64,000 bases of DNA, taken from Candidimonas sp. SYP-B2681. GTDB taxonomy: Bacteria; Pseudomonadota; Gammaproteobacteria; Burkholderiales; Burkholderiaceae_B. The first letter of the stretch is position 1; every line of letters begins with the position of its first letter. Positions 1-7,451 of the stretch are shown here, piece by piece. The stretch lies in NCBI RefSeq assembly GCF_003971065.1, contig NZ_RYDV01000004.1:1-64000 (forward strand). The letters are read 5' to 3'. A program made the translations under genes and the position numbers. The notes under the pieces were generated by a model. It was not told where the DNA came from. It searched no databases and saw only the letters and a list, made by a program, of their open reading frames with translations.

Positions 1-118
1 ATCCTATACGAGGATCGATTCACGCAAGGCTATGGCCAGCTAGACTCTCAGTTGTACGGAAAACAGGCGGATCAATGATTTATCAAAACCGCCCAAACAC
101 AAAAATTCTGACACTCCC

Positions 119-181
119 GAAGCACGGGCCGCAGCGAACTTGAGCCCAGCCCCCGCGAACCCTCTGAACCGGCGCCAGAAC
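119..181 (+). repeat. Direct repeat copy A
   Basis: The 63 bases here match 501-563 with four mismatches by eye (59/63). The shared core reads through GCCGCAGCGA, TTGAGCCCAG and CCGCGAACCCTCTGAACC. The second copy is the right arm of the large inverted repeat, so this looks like an additional, separated member of the same repeat family. Confidence 0.85.
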
Positions 182-334
182 GGGACCATGATCATAGCCA
201 CCAGATTAAGACGCGTGCCAAACCACACTGGCTAGGGCAAGCGCAGACGCCCGCGAGCCCTCCCAACCCTGCCACGGGATCCCCGGTCCTCACGCCGATG
301 ACCGAGTCCGTCCGATGATCATTGCCCCCAGGTG

Positions 335-548
335 CAGAGGGTTCGCGGGGGCTGGGCGAAAGGTTGAGCAAGCCGGCCGCGCCGTTGGCGTCGGGGAAAA
401 AAGGGCGAAGCTGTCTGAGTGGGGTCAACAGTCCGTGGACTGTTGACCCCACGAGTTCTTCGCCCGCCCCGAGGACAACGGCGCGGCCGGGAAGCCCGGC
501 GAAGCGCGGGCCGCAGCGATCTTGAGCCCAGTCCCCGCGAACCCTCTG
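335..548. repeat. Large imperfect inverted repeat
   Basis: Left arm 335-418 and right arm 453-548 are imperfect reverse complements around a central palindrome. Three blocks are clear: 335-357 pairs with 526-548 (22 of 23), 373-387 pairs with 476-490 (15 of 15), and 403-410 pairs with 458-465 (8 of 8). Loops between blocks differ in length. Such a structure could be a palindromic intergenic element or a degenerate miniature transposon. No flanking target duplication or transposase was seen. Confidence 0.8.
419..452. repeat. Perfect 16-bp-arm palindrome
   Basis: Positions 419-434 and 437-452 are exact reverse complements separated by the two bases GT. The core is GGTCAACAGTCC and its complement. 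It is the centre of the larger inverted repeat 335-548. It lacks a T-run on either side, so it is not a standard intrinsic terminator. A hairpin or a protein-binding dyad is possible. Confidence 0.9.
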
Positions 549-563
549 AACCGGCGCAAGAAC
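501..563 (+). repeat. Direct repeat copy B
   Basis: This is the second copy of the 63-base repeat at 119-181 (four mismatches). It also forms the outer part of the right arm of the inverted repeat. Its 3' end runs directly into the 38-bp tandem repeat starting at 554. Confidence 0.85.
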
Positions 564-646
564 AAAAACCAGCTTCAGAAAAGAAAAACGAGCGCAAGAA
601 CAAAAACCAGCGCCAGAAAAGAAAAACGAACGCAAGAACAAAAATC
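554..646 (+). repeat. 38-bp tandem repeat, about 2.4 copies
   Basis: Unit 1 is 554-591, unit 2 is 592-629 and a partial unit 3 is 630-646. Units begin GCGCAAGAACAAAAACCAG and are purine-rich on this strand. Unit 1 and unit 2 differ at two or three positions. The frames crossing it on either strand give duplicated peptides, which explains the spurious ORFs here. Confidence 0.85.
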
Positions 647-795
647 GATACGGAAGCAGGCGCCGATGCCAGAAAATCGACGTTAAGTGACGTGACTCAA
701 ATCGAAACGATTTAAAGCATTCAGCAAAAAAGCAACAACGAACTTAACGCCACACCCGATTCAACACCAAAATCCGGGTCAAAAACAAAGCCCCA

Positions 796-1347
796 TCAAG
801 GCGAATCATTATTAAAGCTACATACCGTATAAATATCCAGCCCTGTTTCTTTCAGCGCCTCCGACCCACCTAGTTCGGGCAAATCAATAATCGCCGCCGC
901 CTCCACCACATTCGCACCCAACCGCTGCAACAACTTCGCCGCCGCCAGCATCGTCCCACCCGTCGCGATCAAATCATCAATCAACAACACCCGCTGACCC
1001 GGCCGCACCGAATCCGTATGCATCTCCACCGTAGCATTCCCATACTCCAGCGAATACTCCTCGGCCACCGTCTGAAACGGCAACTTCCCCTTCTTGCGCA
1101 CCGGAACAAAACCCAAATTTAGCTCATAAGCCAAAACAGAGCCCAGAATAAAACCACGCGCATCCACACCAGCAACCAAATCCAAACGCTGCCGCATATA
1201 CCGGTACACAAACATATCCACCAGCACTCGGAACGACCGGGGGTCTTGCAACACCGGGGTAATATCTCGGAACGTAACACCGGGCCTGGGCCAATCGGGA
1301 ACACTACGAATCGCCTTGCGAACGTAGTCGGCAGGATCAATATGCAT
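796..1347 (-). CDS. apt: Adenine phosphoribosyltransferase
   Basis: Purine salvage enzyme converting adenine and PRPP to AMP in the cytoplasm. The 183-residue product carries the PRPP-binding motif [13 protein letters not shown] at about residues 120-132 and the upstream [10 protein letters not shown] loop at about 60-69, both typical of type I phosphoribosyltransferases of the Apt group. The length matches the family. I start at the ATG at 1347 (MHIDPADY) and not the TTG four codons upstream, because Apt proteins begin at about this point. The gene is divergent from kdsD with about 170 bases between them. No terminator is obvious downstream, where the repeat-bearing region begins. Confidence 0.95.
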   Translation of the reverse strand: MHIDPADYVRKAIRSVPDWPRPGVTFRDITPVLQDPRSFRVLVDMFVYRYMRQRLDLVAGVDARGFILGSVLAYELNLGFVPVRKKGKLPFQTVAEEYSLEYGNATVEMHTDSVRPGQRVLLIDDLIATGGTMLAAAKLLQRLGANVVEAAAIIDLPELGGSEALKETGLDIYTVCSFNNDSP

Positions 1348-1519
1348 GTAAATCGCCAAAACTCAAAAAGCAAAAAAAAGATCCGAACAAGCCAACCATC
1401 ATACCTATTGCGCTTGATCGGCCTAGGCATAACTATACGCGGCCAGTCCTTACCCCGGCTTACACAATCGCTTCAGTTACAAATAAACCACATCGACAAT
1501 GTGCGTTTAAAATCACCAG

Positions 1520-2542
1520 ATGGAAAAAATACTGAACGCCGTGCCTGCCGAAACGCCACCGTCACCTACCCTGATCGCGGAAGAAATGTTGGCGTCCGCC
1601 CACCGCACCTTCCAGACCGAAATAGCCGGCTTGAAGACCGTGGCAGCCAGCCTCGACCGCAGCTTCGAAGAAGCCGTTTCGATGCTGCTCGCCTGCGAAG
1701 GCCGGGTCGTCGTAACGGGCATCGGCAAATCGGGCCATATTGCCCGAAAAATCGCCGCCACCCTGGCCTCTACCGGCACACCGGCATTCTTCATGCATGG
1801 CGGGGAAGCCATACATGGCGACCTGGGCATGTTGACGCGGCAAGATATCGTACTGGCCATCTCGTACTCTGGTGCGGCGCATGAACTATTAACCGTATTG
1901 TCGGTCGCAAAACGTATGGGTGCTCGCCTTATTTCCATGACCGGCAATCCCCTTTCAGAGCTCGCCCGAAATGCCGACCTGCACTTGAATGCGCATGTCG
2001 ATCAGGAAGCCTGCCCATTGAACCTTGCCCCGACCGCCAGCACCACAGCGGCCTTGGTCTTGGGCGATGCCTTGGCAGTCGCCTGCCTGGAAGCGCGCGG
2101 ATTCAGCCGTGAAGATTTCGCCCGGTCCCATCCGGGTGGGGCGCTGGGACGGCGTCTGCTGACGTTTGTGCGCGACGTCATGCGCAAGGGCGATGCCCTT
2201 CCTATTGTGACGATCGACACGAAAATCCCCCAGGCGCTGGTAGAAATGTCCGCCAAAGGTATGGGCATGACAATCGTAGTAGACGACAAACGCCTTCCCA
2301 TCGGCATCTTTACCGACGGCGACCTGCGCCGGCTGATTGCCAGGCATGGTGACATTCGTCAGCTGACCGTGGCCGACGGCATGAGCCGCCACCCCAAGAC
2401 CGTCGCCCCGGGCGCGCTGGCGGTCGAAGCTGCTACGCTGATGGATGCCGGTCGTTTGAACCAAATGCTCGTGGTGGACGATACCGGGCTATTATTAGGG
2501 GCTTTACATATGCACGATCTGCTTGCCGCCAAAGTGATCTGA
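1520..2542 (+). CDS. kdsD: D-arabinose 5-phosphate isomerase (KpsF/GutQ family)
   Basis: Interconverts ribulose 5-phosphate and arabinose 5-phosphate, the first committed step of Kdo synthesis for LPS. The 340 residues contain an N-terminal SIS sugar-isomerase domain (about 45-180; VVVTGIGKSGH, EACPLNLAPTASTTA, SHPGGALGRRL) followed by two CBS domains (about 215-340). The usual HPAEA loop preceding HGDLGM reads HGGEAIHGDLGM here, a small local deviation. It heads the kdsD-kdsC-lptC-lptA-lptB cluster, 14 bases ahead of kdsC, which fits the LPS role better than the sugar-catabolic paralogue gutQ. Confidence 0.95.
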   Translation: MEKILNAVPAETPPSPTLIAEEMLASAHRTFQTEIAGLKTVAASLDRSFEEAVSMLLACEGRVVVTGIGKSGHIARKIAATLASTGTPAFFMHGGEAIHGDLGMLTRQDIVLAISYSGAAHELLTVLSVAKRMGARLISMTGNPLSELARNADLHLNAHVDQEACPLNLAPTASTTAALVLGDALAVACLEARGFSREDFARSHPGGALGRRLLTFVRDVMRKGDALPIVTIDTKIPQALVEMSAKGMGMTIVVDDKRLPIGIFTDGDLRRLIARHGDIRQLTVADGMSRHPKTVAPGALAVEAATLMDAGRLNQMLVVDDTGLLLGALHMHDLLAAKVI

Positions 2543-2556
2543 AATCCTATAACAAA

Positions 2557-3156
2557 ATGAATCTGCCGACTATTGCTCACCCCGTCGAAGCCCTCATATT
2601 GGCCAAACTTTCGCCTTCCGTCATCGAACGCGCACGCCAGGTGCGCATCATGGCGTTTGACGTCGATGGCGTGCTGACCGACGGAAAGCTTTGGTATGGC
2701 GAAAACGGCGAACTGATGAAATGCTTCAATTCACTGGATGGCCACGGGCTGCGCCTGATGAGCGAAAGCGGCATTACGGTGGCATTGATCACGGGGCGCG
2801 AAGGTCCAATTCTGGCGCGCCGCGCCGCTGAATTAGGTATCGCGATCGTGCACCAAGGCATACGCGACAAGTCTCAGGCCATTAGCGCCCTCGCGCAGGA
2901 ACATGGGTGCTCGTTAAGCGAAGTCGGTTATATGGGCGACGACATCATCGACCTTTCCGCGCTGCAACGCGTCGGGTTCGCCGCCAGCGTACCCAATGCA
3001 CCGGCGTACATTTCCCAAGTGGCGCACTGGACCTCATCCAAGCCGGGGGGATCCGGCGCCGTGCGCGAATGCTGCGATGTGATCCTGGCGGCGCAGGGGC
3101 GGCTTAGTGTTTTCTTTACCCAAAGCGCCAAGTTAATGAGCGGCGTCATTCAATAA
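2557..3156 (+). CDS. kdsC: 3-deoxy-D-manno-octulosonate 8-phosphate phosphatase
   Basis: HAD-superfamily phosphatase that removes the phosphate from Kdo 8-phosphate, following KdsD and KdsA in Kdo synthesis. The 199-residue chain shows the HAD motif I FDVDGVLTDG at about 34-43 with nucleophile and acid aspartates, motif II around ALITGREG, and the C-terminal motif GYMGDDIIDL. The length is that of the tetrameric cap-less KdsC type. It lies 14 bases after kdsD and four bases before lptC, consistent with one transcript. Confidence 0.95.
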   Translation: MNLPTIAHPVEALILAKLSPSVIERARQVRIMAFDVDGVLTDGKLWYGENGELMKCFNSLDGHGLRLMSESGITVALITGREGPILARRAAELGIAIVHQGIRDKSQAISALAQEHGCSLSEVGYMGDDIIDLSALQRVGFAASVPNAPAYISQVAHWTSSKPGGSGAVRECCDVILAAQGRLSVFFTQSAKLMSGVIQ

Positions 3157-3160
3157 GCCC

Positions 3161-3784
3161 ATGAAAGAACGTGCCCCCGCTCTTATTGCCATCTTCTTGC
3201 TGCTGTCATTAGTGCTCGGGACGTGGTGGGCGGCGGGCTATGCGCAACGCGCCATTCCTATCGACCCGCCACGGCGCATTACCCACGAGCCCGACTCATG
3301 GGCCAGCGACTTCGTTATGTTGCGCACCGACGCCGCCGGGGTTGCCATCAATCGGCTCGAAGGCGCGTACATGAAGCACTTTCCTGACAACGATTCCTAC
3401 GAAATCACTAAGGCAAAAGCCATAGGTCAGCAGCCGGGCTCACCGATTACGATAGGCACGTCGGACACGGCAGTGATGGATCAGGATGGCGAACGGGTCG
3501 TAATGACGGGTAATGCCCATGTCCACCGTCAGGCCGAAGAAGATCGCCCGCCGCTCGATGTGACCAGCCATGAACTTACCATCATGCCTGACGAGAATGT
3601 GCTGTTTACCGATAAACCGGCACATGTGGTCAATGGCAAATCCACCATGGACGGTAAAGGCATGCGTTACGACAACAATACCCGCCAATTACAAGTCTTC
3701 TCGGCGACCGATGTGAAAATTTCCGGCCAGGACTCCAAGCCAGGCAAATCCGCTAAACCGACACAACAAAAAAATAAACCATGA
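3161..3784 (+). CDS. lptC: LPS export bitopic inner-membrane protein LptC
   Basis: LptC receives LPS from LptB2FG and passes it to the periplasmic LptA bridge. The 207-residue protein starts with a short cytoplasmic tail and one membrane helix (about residues 7-27, rich in I, L and F), followed by a periplasmic beta-jellyroll with the repeated short strands typical of the family, and ends in a lysine-rich tail. Sequence conservation in LptC is low, so the call rests on topology, size and position between kdsC and lptA. The stop overlaps the lptA start (ATGA at 3781-3784). Confidence 0.9.
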   Translation: MKERAPALIAIFLLLSLVLGTWWAAGYAQRAIPIDPPRRITHEPDSWASDFVMLRTDAAGVAINRLEGAYMKHFPDNDSYEITKAKAIGQQPGSPITIGTSDTAVMDQDGERVVMTGNAHVHRQAEEDRPPLDVTSHELTIMPDENVLFTDKPAHVVNGKSTMDGKGMRYDNNTRQLQVFSATDVKISGQDSKPGKSAKPTQQKNKP

Positions 3785-4383
3785 ATCTACCGCGACTTAC
3801 CTCTTTTGCAGCGTGGCTGACGGCTTCGGCACTGGTCTGTGTTGCCGGATCCGCCCATGCCCAGAATGCCGCCCCCGCCGCCGAAGAGCCCGACACCCTG
3901 ATTCTGTCCGATACCCTTAACTACGACGACCTGAAAAAAGAAAGTATTTTCACCGGCAACGTCATCATGACGCGCGGCGCCATGACGTTGAACTCCGACA
4001 CACTGACCATGCGCGAGGACGCGCAGGGGTTCCAGTATGGCACCGCAACGGTCGAGCCGGGCAAGCTGGTTTTCATCCGGCAGGAAAACCCGGAAAAGTT
4101 TGAAGTCCTTGAGGCCCGCGGCGTTCGGGCAGAATACGACGGCAAAGCTGAAAAAATCGACATGATAGGCAAGGCCATCGTCACCCGCTTCATTTGCGGC
4201 AAACCCTTCGACAACGTCAAGGGCCAGCGCGTCATCTATCACCAGAAGACCGCCACCTACGAAGCTTACGGCGGGCCTGATTCGGCCGCTCCCGGCGGAC
4301 GCGTCCGCTCTTTGGCTCGCCCACAAGCCAGGGCGGATGCCGCCATTGCCGAGTGCAAGGCCAAATCGGCTCCGCGAAAGTAA
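3781..4383 (+). CDS. lptA: LPS transport periplasmic protein LptA
   Basis: Periplasmic bridge protein carrying LPS from LptC to LptD. A signal peptide (residues 1 to about 27, ending SAHAQ) is followed by an OstA/LptA domain (about 38-155), visible as LNYDDLKKESIFTGNV and the later GNV/GKA strand repeats. The last 40 residues are alanine- and arginine-rich and probably disordered. The start overlaps the end of lptC by four bases, indicating translational coupling. Confidence 0.93.
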   Translation: MNLPRLTSFAAWLTASALVCVAGSAHAQNAAPAAEEPDTLILSDTLNYDDLKKESIFTGNVIMTRGAMTLNSDTLTMREDAQGFQYGTATVEPGKLVFIRQENPEKFEVLEARGVRAEYDGKAEKIDMIGKAIVTRFICGKPFDNVKGQRVIYHQKTATYEAYGGPDSAAPGGRVRSLARPQARADAAIAECKAKSAPRK

Positions 4384-4424
4384 TGCCCATCGCATCACCT
4401 GTTTTACAAAAGTAGCGACTATTT

Positions 4425-5219
4425 ATGTTTTCTTCCGACAAGCCGAAATCCGGTAGCACCCGCTCGCCAAGTGCTACTCACGGCAGCCTCAGCGCCACCG
4501 GCTTGCGCAAAACCTATGGCAAACGCACGGTCGTACACGACGTATCCCTGTCGGTCGACAGCGGTGAAGTGGTGGGTTTGCTGGGGCCCAATGGCGCTGG
4601 CAAGACAACCAGCTTCTACATGATTGTCGGCATCGTCCCCACCGACGCAGGCCGCATCGAAATCGACGGAACCCCCATTACCAGCATGCCGATGCATAAG
4701 CGGGCACGCATGGGCTTGTCGTATTTACCACAGGACGCATCGGTTTTCCGCCGCCTTACGGTCGAAGAGAACATACGCGCGGTTCTGGAATTGCAACTGG
4801 ATGACGATGGTCAGCCCTTGTCATCGGCCAAAATGGGCGAGTACCTGGAATCGTTGATTGACGAACTCCAGATCGGGCATATTCGCCGCAATACCGCCAT
4901 CTCGCTGTCAGGCGGCGAGCGCCGGCGCGTGGAAATCGCGCGTGCTTTGGCGACCCATCCGCGCTTTATATTGCTGGATGAACCGTTTGCCGGTGTGGAT
5001 CCCATCGCCGTTATTGAAATTCAGCGCATTGTGCATTTTTTGAAGGGCCGCAATATCGGCGTGCTGATCACCGACCACAACGTGCGTGAAACGCTAGGCA
5101 TTTGCGATCGCGCCTACATCATCAGTGAAGGCAAAGTCCTTACTAACGGCCACCCGAACGACATCATCGACAACGAAGCCGTCCGCAAAGTTTACTTGGG
5201 CAAGAACTTCAAGATGTAA
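4425..5219 (+). CDS. lptB: LPS export ABC transporter ATP-binding protein LptB
   Basis: Cytoplasmic ATPase that powers LPS extraction by LptB2FG. The 264 residues contain Walker [11 protein letters not shown] (about 54-63), the signature [15 protein letters not shown] and Walker [13 protein letters not shown] followed by the H-loop histidine in ITDHNVRE, all in the LptB-specific form. The N-terminal extension of about 25 residues is longer than in E. coli LptB. A strong intrinsic terminator follows at 5252-5282, so the LPS operon ends here. In many betaproteobacteria rpoN follows; it is absent from this site. Confidence 0.96.
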   Translation: MFSSDKPKSGSTRSPSATHGSLSATGLRKTYGKRTVVHDVSLSVDSGEVVGLLGPNGAGKTTSFYMIVGIVPTDAGRIEIDGTPITSMPMHKRARMGLSYLPQDASVFRRLTVEENIRAVLELQLDDDGQPLSSAKMGEYLESLIDELQIGHIRRNTAISLSGGERRRVEIARALATHPRFILLDEPFAGVDPIAVIEIQRIVHFLKGRNIGVLITDHNVRETLGICDRAYIISEGKVLTNGHPNDIIDNEAVRKVYLGKNFKM

Positions 5220-5251
5220 AGCCCCTAGCAGTCGTTACGCCGCCTCAACGC

Positions 5252-5282
5252 AAAAAACAAACGCCTATTCGGGCGTTTTTTT
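5252..5282 (+). terminator. Intrinsic terminator after lptB
   Basis: Stem AAACGCC (5259-5265) pairs with GGCGTTT (5272-5278) around a six-base loop, followed by a run of seven T (5276-5282) and preceded by an A-run, so it may also work in the other direction. It closes the kdsD-lptB transcript. Confidence 0.9.
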
Positions 5283-5400
5283 ATGCACAACAATTTTCAA
5301 GCTTACTCCTTCAGTACGAGGCAGGCAAACCCCAGAATGTTTGACCTGACACACTTGATTTACTGTACATAATCTATACACTGAAATCATTGACTGACCA

Positions 5401-5463
5401 TTACAAGGAGACCGCCGCCACCCTTACAGCGCAATACTGCGCACCCCATTCTTTACAAGGAGA
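5401..5463 (+). promoter_or_regulatory. Duplicated Shine-Dalgarno segment before hpf
   Basis: The 11-mer TTACAAGGAGA occurs twice, at 5401-5411 and 5453-5463, 52 bases apart. The second copy is the ribosome-binding site of hpf (AAGGAG about eight bases before ATG 5470). The first copy has no ATG at a proper distance. An upstream AT-rich stretch (5355-5380) probably holds the hpf promoter, but no hexamer pair has normal spacing, so I do not assign one. Confidence 0.5.
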
Positions 5464-5469
5464 GCCCTT

Positions 5470-5799
5470 ATGAACCTGAGCATTACTGGTCGTCATTTAG
5501 ATATCACTCCCGCTATACGCCAATACGTAACCGAGAAACTGGCGCGAGTCGCGCGACATTTCGATAATGTCATCGACACCCAGGTCATACTCTCGATCGA
5601 GCCGCTAAAACACACTGCCGACATCACCATGCGCTTGCGCGGCAAAGACATCCACTGCGAAGCCGCTGACGAAAACCTGTATGCGGCAATTGACTTGCTG
5701 GCTGACAAGATCGACAGGCAGGTACTCAAATACAAATCGAAAATCCAAGACCACGCCCACGAGCCTGTTAAACGGCAGGAAGTTCCTGCTATCGAGTAA
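5470..5799 (+). CDS. hpf: Ribosome hibernation-promoting factor HPF/YfiA
   Basis: Ribosome-associated sigma-54 modulation-type protein of 109 residues that promotes ribosome dimerisation or inactivation in stationary phase. The fold signature is seen in MNLSITGRHLDITPAIRQYV at the start, the basic strand MRLRGKDIHCEAADENLYAA and the helix DLLADKIDRQVLKYK. It is the short HPF form without the C-terminal long-HPF domain. It has its own promoter region after the lptB terminator and is followed by a hairpin with a T-rich tail (5882-5920), so it is probably monocistronic. Confidence 0.95.
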   Translation: MNLSITGRHLDITPAIRQYVTEKLARVARHFDNVIDTQVILSIEPLKHTADITMRLRGKDIHCEAADENLYAAIDLLADKIDRQVLKYKSKIQDHAHEPVKRQEVPAIE

Positions 5800-5881
5800 C
5801 ACTCGCCCCCAGCTTTTGCCGCGCCAACGACGCCAACAGGGCTCGTTCACGATAAAAGCGTAGCGCAAAATCTGGCAAACT

Positions 5882-5920
5882 GGCCTCAATCGCCCTTAGT
5901 GATTGGGGCCTTAGTTATGT
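5882..5920 (+). terminator. Probable intrinsic terminator after hpf
   Basis: GGCCTCAATC (5882-5891) pairs with GATTGGGGCC (5901-5910) with one G-T pair, around a nine-base loop, followed by the T-rich TTAGTTATGT. It separates hpf from ptsN and overlaps the longest possible ptsN frame, arguing for the downstream ptsN start. Confidence 0.65.
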
Positions 5921-5924
5921 TGCT

Positions 5925-5954
5925 TTGTAAGGCAGGGCCCAAACCCCATATAAT
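5925..5954 (+). promoter_or_regulatory. Candidate sigma-70 promoter for ptsN-hprK
   Basis: A perfect -10 hexamer TATAAT at 5949-5954 is preceded, 18 bases upstream, by TTGTAA at 5925-5930 (four of six). Transcription would start near 5961, so translation would begin at ATG 5962 or 5971 with little or no leader. The terminator just upstream supports a fresh start of transcription here. Confidence 0.5.
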
Positions 5955-5961
5955 GAACACC

Positions 5962-6417
5962 ATGAACTTAATGTCGCGTATCTTGCCGCTATCGAATGTG
6001 GTGCTTGATCTGGCTGTCACTAGCAAGAAGCGGGCCTTCGAACAAGCCGGCCTGCTTTTCGAGAACCATCACGGGATCGCCCGCACGGCCGTCTTTCAAA
6101 GTCTTATTGCGCGCGAACGGCTCGGTTCCACGGCGCTCGGGCATCAAGTCGCCGTTCCGCACGGTCGTATCAAAGACCTGAAGGAGCCCTGCGCGGCTTT
6201 TATCCGCCTGGCCGACCCTGTTCGCTTTGACGCAACCGATGGCCGCATGGCCAGCCTGCTGTTTATCTTGTTGGTACCCGAAACCGCAACCCAGATCCAT
6301 CTGGACTTGCTGGCCGAAATCGCAAAGCTGATGTCCGACTCCGGACTGCGACAGGCGCTATCCACCGAAACGGACCCCACTGCCGTACACCGACTCCTGA
6401 CCAGCGAACCAGCATAA
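5962..6417 (+). CDS. ptsN: Nitrogen-PTS EIIA protein PtsN
   Basis: EIIA component of the regulatory nitrogen phosphotransferase system. It accepts phosphate on a histidine from NPr/HPr and regulates potassium and nitrogen functions. The 151-residue EIIA-fructose-type domain has the phospho-acceptor H67 in HQVAVPHGRI, ahead of the typical AFIRLADPVRFDA segment. I start at ATG 5962 because upstream in-frame starts (5899 and 5953) lie in the terminator hairpin or the -10 box; 5971 (MSRILPL) is also possible. hprK begins ten bases after the stop. Confidence 0.93.
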   Translation: MNLMSRILPLSNVVLDLAVTSKKRAFEQAGLLFENHHGIARTAVFQSLIARERLGSTALGHQVAVPHGRIKDLKEPCAAFIRLADPVRFDATDGRMASLLFILLVPETATQIHLDLLAEIAKLMSDSGLRQALSTETDPTAVHRLLTSEPA

Positions 6418-6427
6418 GGCGAATGCC

Positions 6428-7357
6428 ATGCTTACCATTCACGAACTCGTCGACGACAACGCCGAGCAGATTCCCTTCACCTGGATTGCTGGCACCGACT
6501 CGGCCAACCGCATTATTCCCGATGTAGGCATGTCGGGCGCCGATCTGGTCGGGCACCTGAACCTCATCCACCCATCGCGCATACAGGTGTTCGGCGCTGC
6601 AGAGCTTTCTTACTTCACCCGCTTCGACGCCAAGCGCCGGATTCATCACCTTGAAGACCTGGTCGCGGGCGGCGTGCCCGCCATACTCGTGGCCGAAGGC
6701 ATGCAAGCCCCCGACGATCTCCGCGAATTCTGCGATCAGCAAAAAATCCCATTGATTTGCACCCCGATCGACGCCGCTCAGCTGATTGATTTGCTGCGCA
6801 TCTACCTTGGCCGGCGGCTGGCGCCCAAAACGATTGTGCATGGCGTCTTTATGGACGTACTGGGTGTGGGCGTACTGATTACCGGCGAGTCCGGACTGGG
6901 AAAAAGCGAGCTCGCGCTGGAACTGATTTCGCGTGGCCACGGCCTGGTGGCTGATGACGCCGTCGAACTGTCGCGTACCGCGCCCAACATGATAGAAGGC
7001 CACTGCCCTGCCTTGTTGCAAAATTTGCTCGAAGTGCGCGGCCTCGGATTGCTTGATATTCGTACTATATTCGGTGAGACCTCGGTGCGGCGCAAAATGA
7101 AGCTAAAGCTGCTGGTGCACCTCATCCGCTCTACACCCGACGCCTTCGAACGCCTGCCGGTACAGGATCAAACCGAAGACATTCTCGGCTTGCCGATACG
7201 CCGCGTCATGCTGCAGGTCGCAGCGGGACGCAACCTGGCCGTACTGGTCGAAGCCGCCGTGCGCAACACCATTCTCGCCTTGCGCGGCATCGACACCATG
7301 GGCGAATTCATCGAACGTCAAGCGCTGGCCATTATGGAAAGCAGCCGGCGCGAATAA
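6428..7357 (+). CDS. hprK: HPr kinase/phosphorylase
   Basis: Bifunctional enzyme that phosphorylates HPr on a serine and reverses it by phosphorolysis. In proteobacteria it belongs to the regulatory PTS. The 309 residues have the N-terminal HprK domain (about 1-125), catalytic H139, the P-loop GESGLGKS at 153-160, and the HprK signature LEVRGLGLLDI with FGETSVR at about 201-220. The length is standard. It sits ten bases after ptsN and before rapZ, the usual betaproteobacterial order. No HPr or enzyme I gene is in the window. Confidence 0.95.
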   Translation: MLTIHELVDDNAEQIPFTWIAGTDSANRIIPDVGMSGADLVGHLNLIHPSRIQVFGAAELSYFTRFDAKRRIHHLEDLVAGGVPAILVAEGMQAPDDLREFCDQQKIPLICTPIDAAQLIDLLRIYLGRRLAPKTIVHGVFMDVLGVGVLITGESGLGKSELALELISRGHGLVADDAVELSRTAPNMIEGHCPALLQNLLEVRGLGLLDIRTIFGETSVRRKMKLKLLVHLIRSTPDAFERLPVQDQTEDILGLPIRRVMLQVAAGRNLAVLVEAAVRNTILALRGIDTMGEFIERQALAIMESSRRE

Positions 7358-7406
7358 TGCCGCCGCTGCAGCAAATCCAGGCATCCTATAGAATCAGGAG
7401 GCAAGA

Positions 7407-7451
7407 ATGCGTTTGCCTCTTCGAAACATGGAACCCCCACCCTCATGTTGA
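7407..7451 (+). CDS. Putative 14-codon upstream ORF overlapping the rapZ start
   Basis: A perfect AGGAGG at 7396-7401 stands five bases before ATG 7407, which opens a 14-codon frame (MRLPLRNMEPPPSC) ending in TGA at 7449-7451. That stop lies just after the rapZ ATG (7445), in another frame. rapZ itself has no Shine-Dalgarno directly upstream (the sequence is C-rich). The arrangement suggests a leader peptide whose translation could deliver ribosomes to rapZ by re-initiation. This is inferred from sequence; the peptide resembles no family I know. Confidence 0.4.
   Translation: MRLPLRNMEPPPSC

Larger units (their letters stand above)
1..795. other. Gene-free region carrying repeats
   Basis: No convincing protein gene is seen in these 795 bases. 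The open frames on both strands run through the repeats listed separately (119-181, 335-548, 501-563, 554-646) and give low-complexity, arginine-rich or duplicated peptides, so I treat them as non-coding. The stretch 650-795 is AT-richer and contains a short inverted repeat (699-704 with 708-713), but no T-run that would make it a clear terminator for the apt gene ending at 796. The window edge cuts this region, so its left extent is unknown. Confidence 0.7.

Noticed and set aside
192-641. Minus-strand open frames of 149 and 94 codons sharing the N-terminal peptide MFLRSFFFS
   Set aside because: The shared peptide is produced by the 38-bp tandem repeat, and the frames run through the inverted repeat. 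They have no ribosome-binding site and no recognisable domain.
554-646. Tandem repeats considered as a CRISPR array
   Set aside because: Units are directly adjacent with no spacers and only 2.4 copies; no cas gene is present.
5899-5961. Longer ptsN start at 5899
   Set aside because: It lies inside the hpf terminator hairpin and upstream of the -10 box, and it adds residues not found in the family.
6263-7021. 252-codon minus-strand frame opposite ptsN and hprK
   Set aside because: It is antisense to two well-supported genes and shows no family similarity; high-GC shadow.
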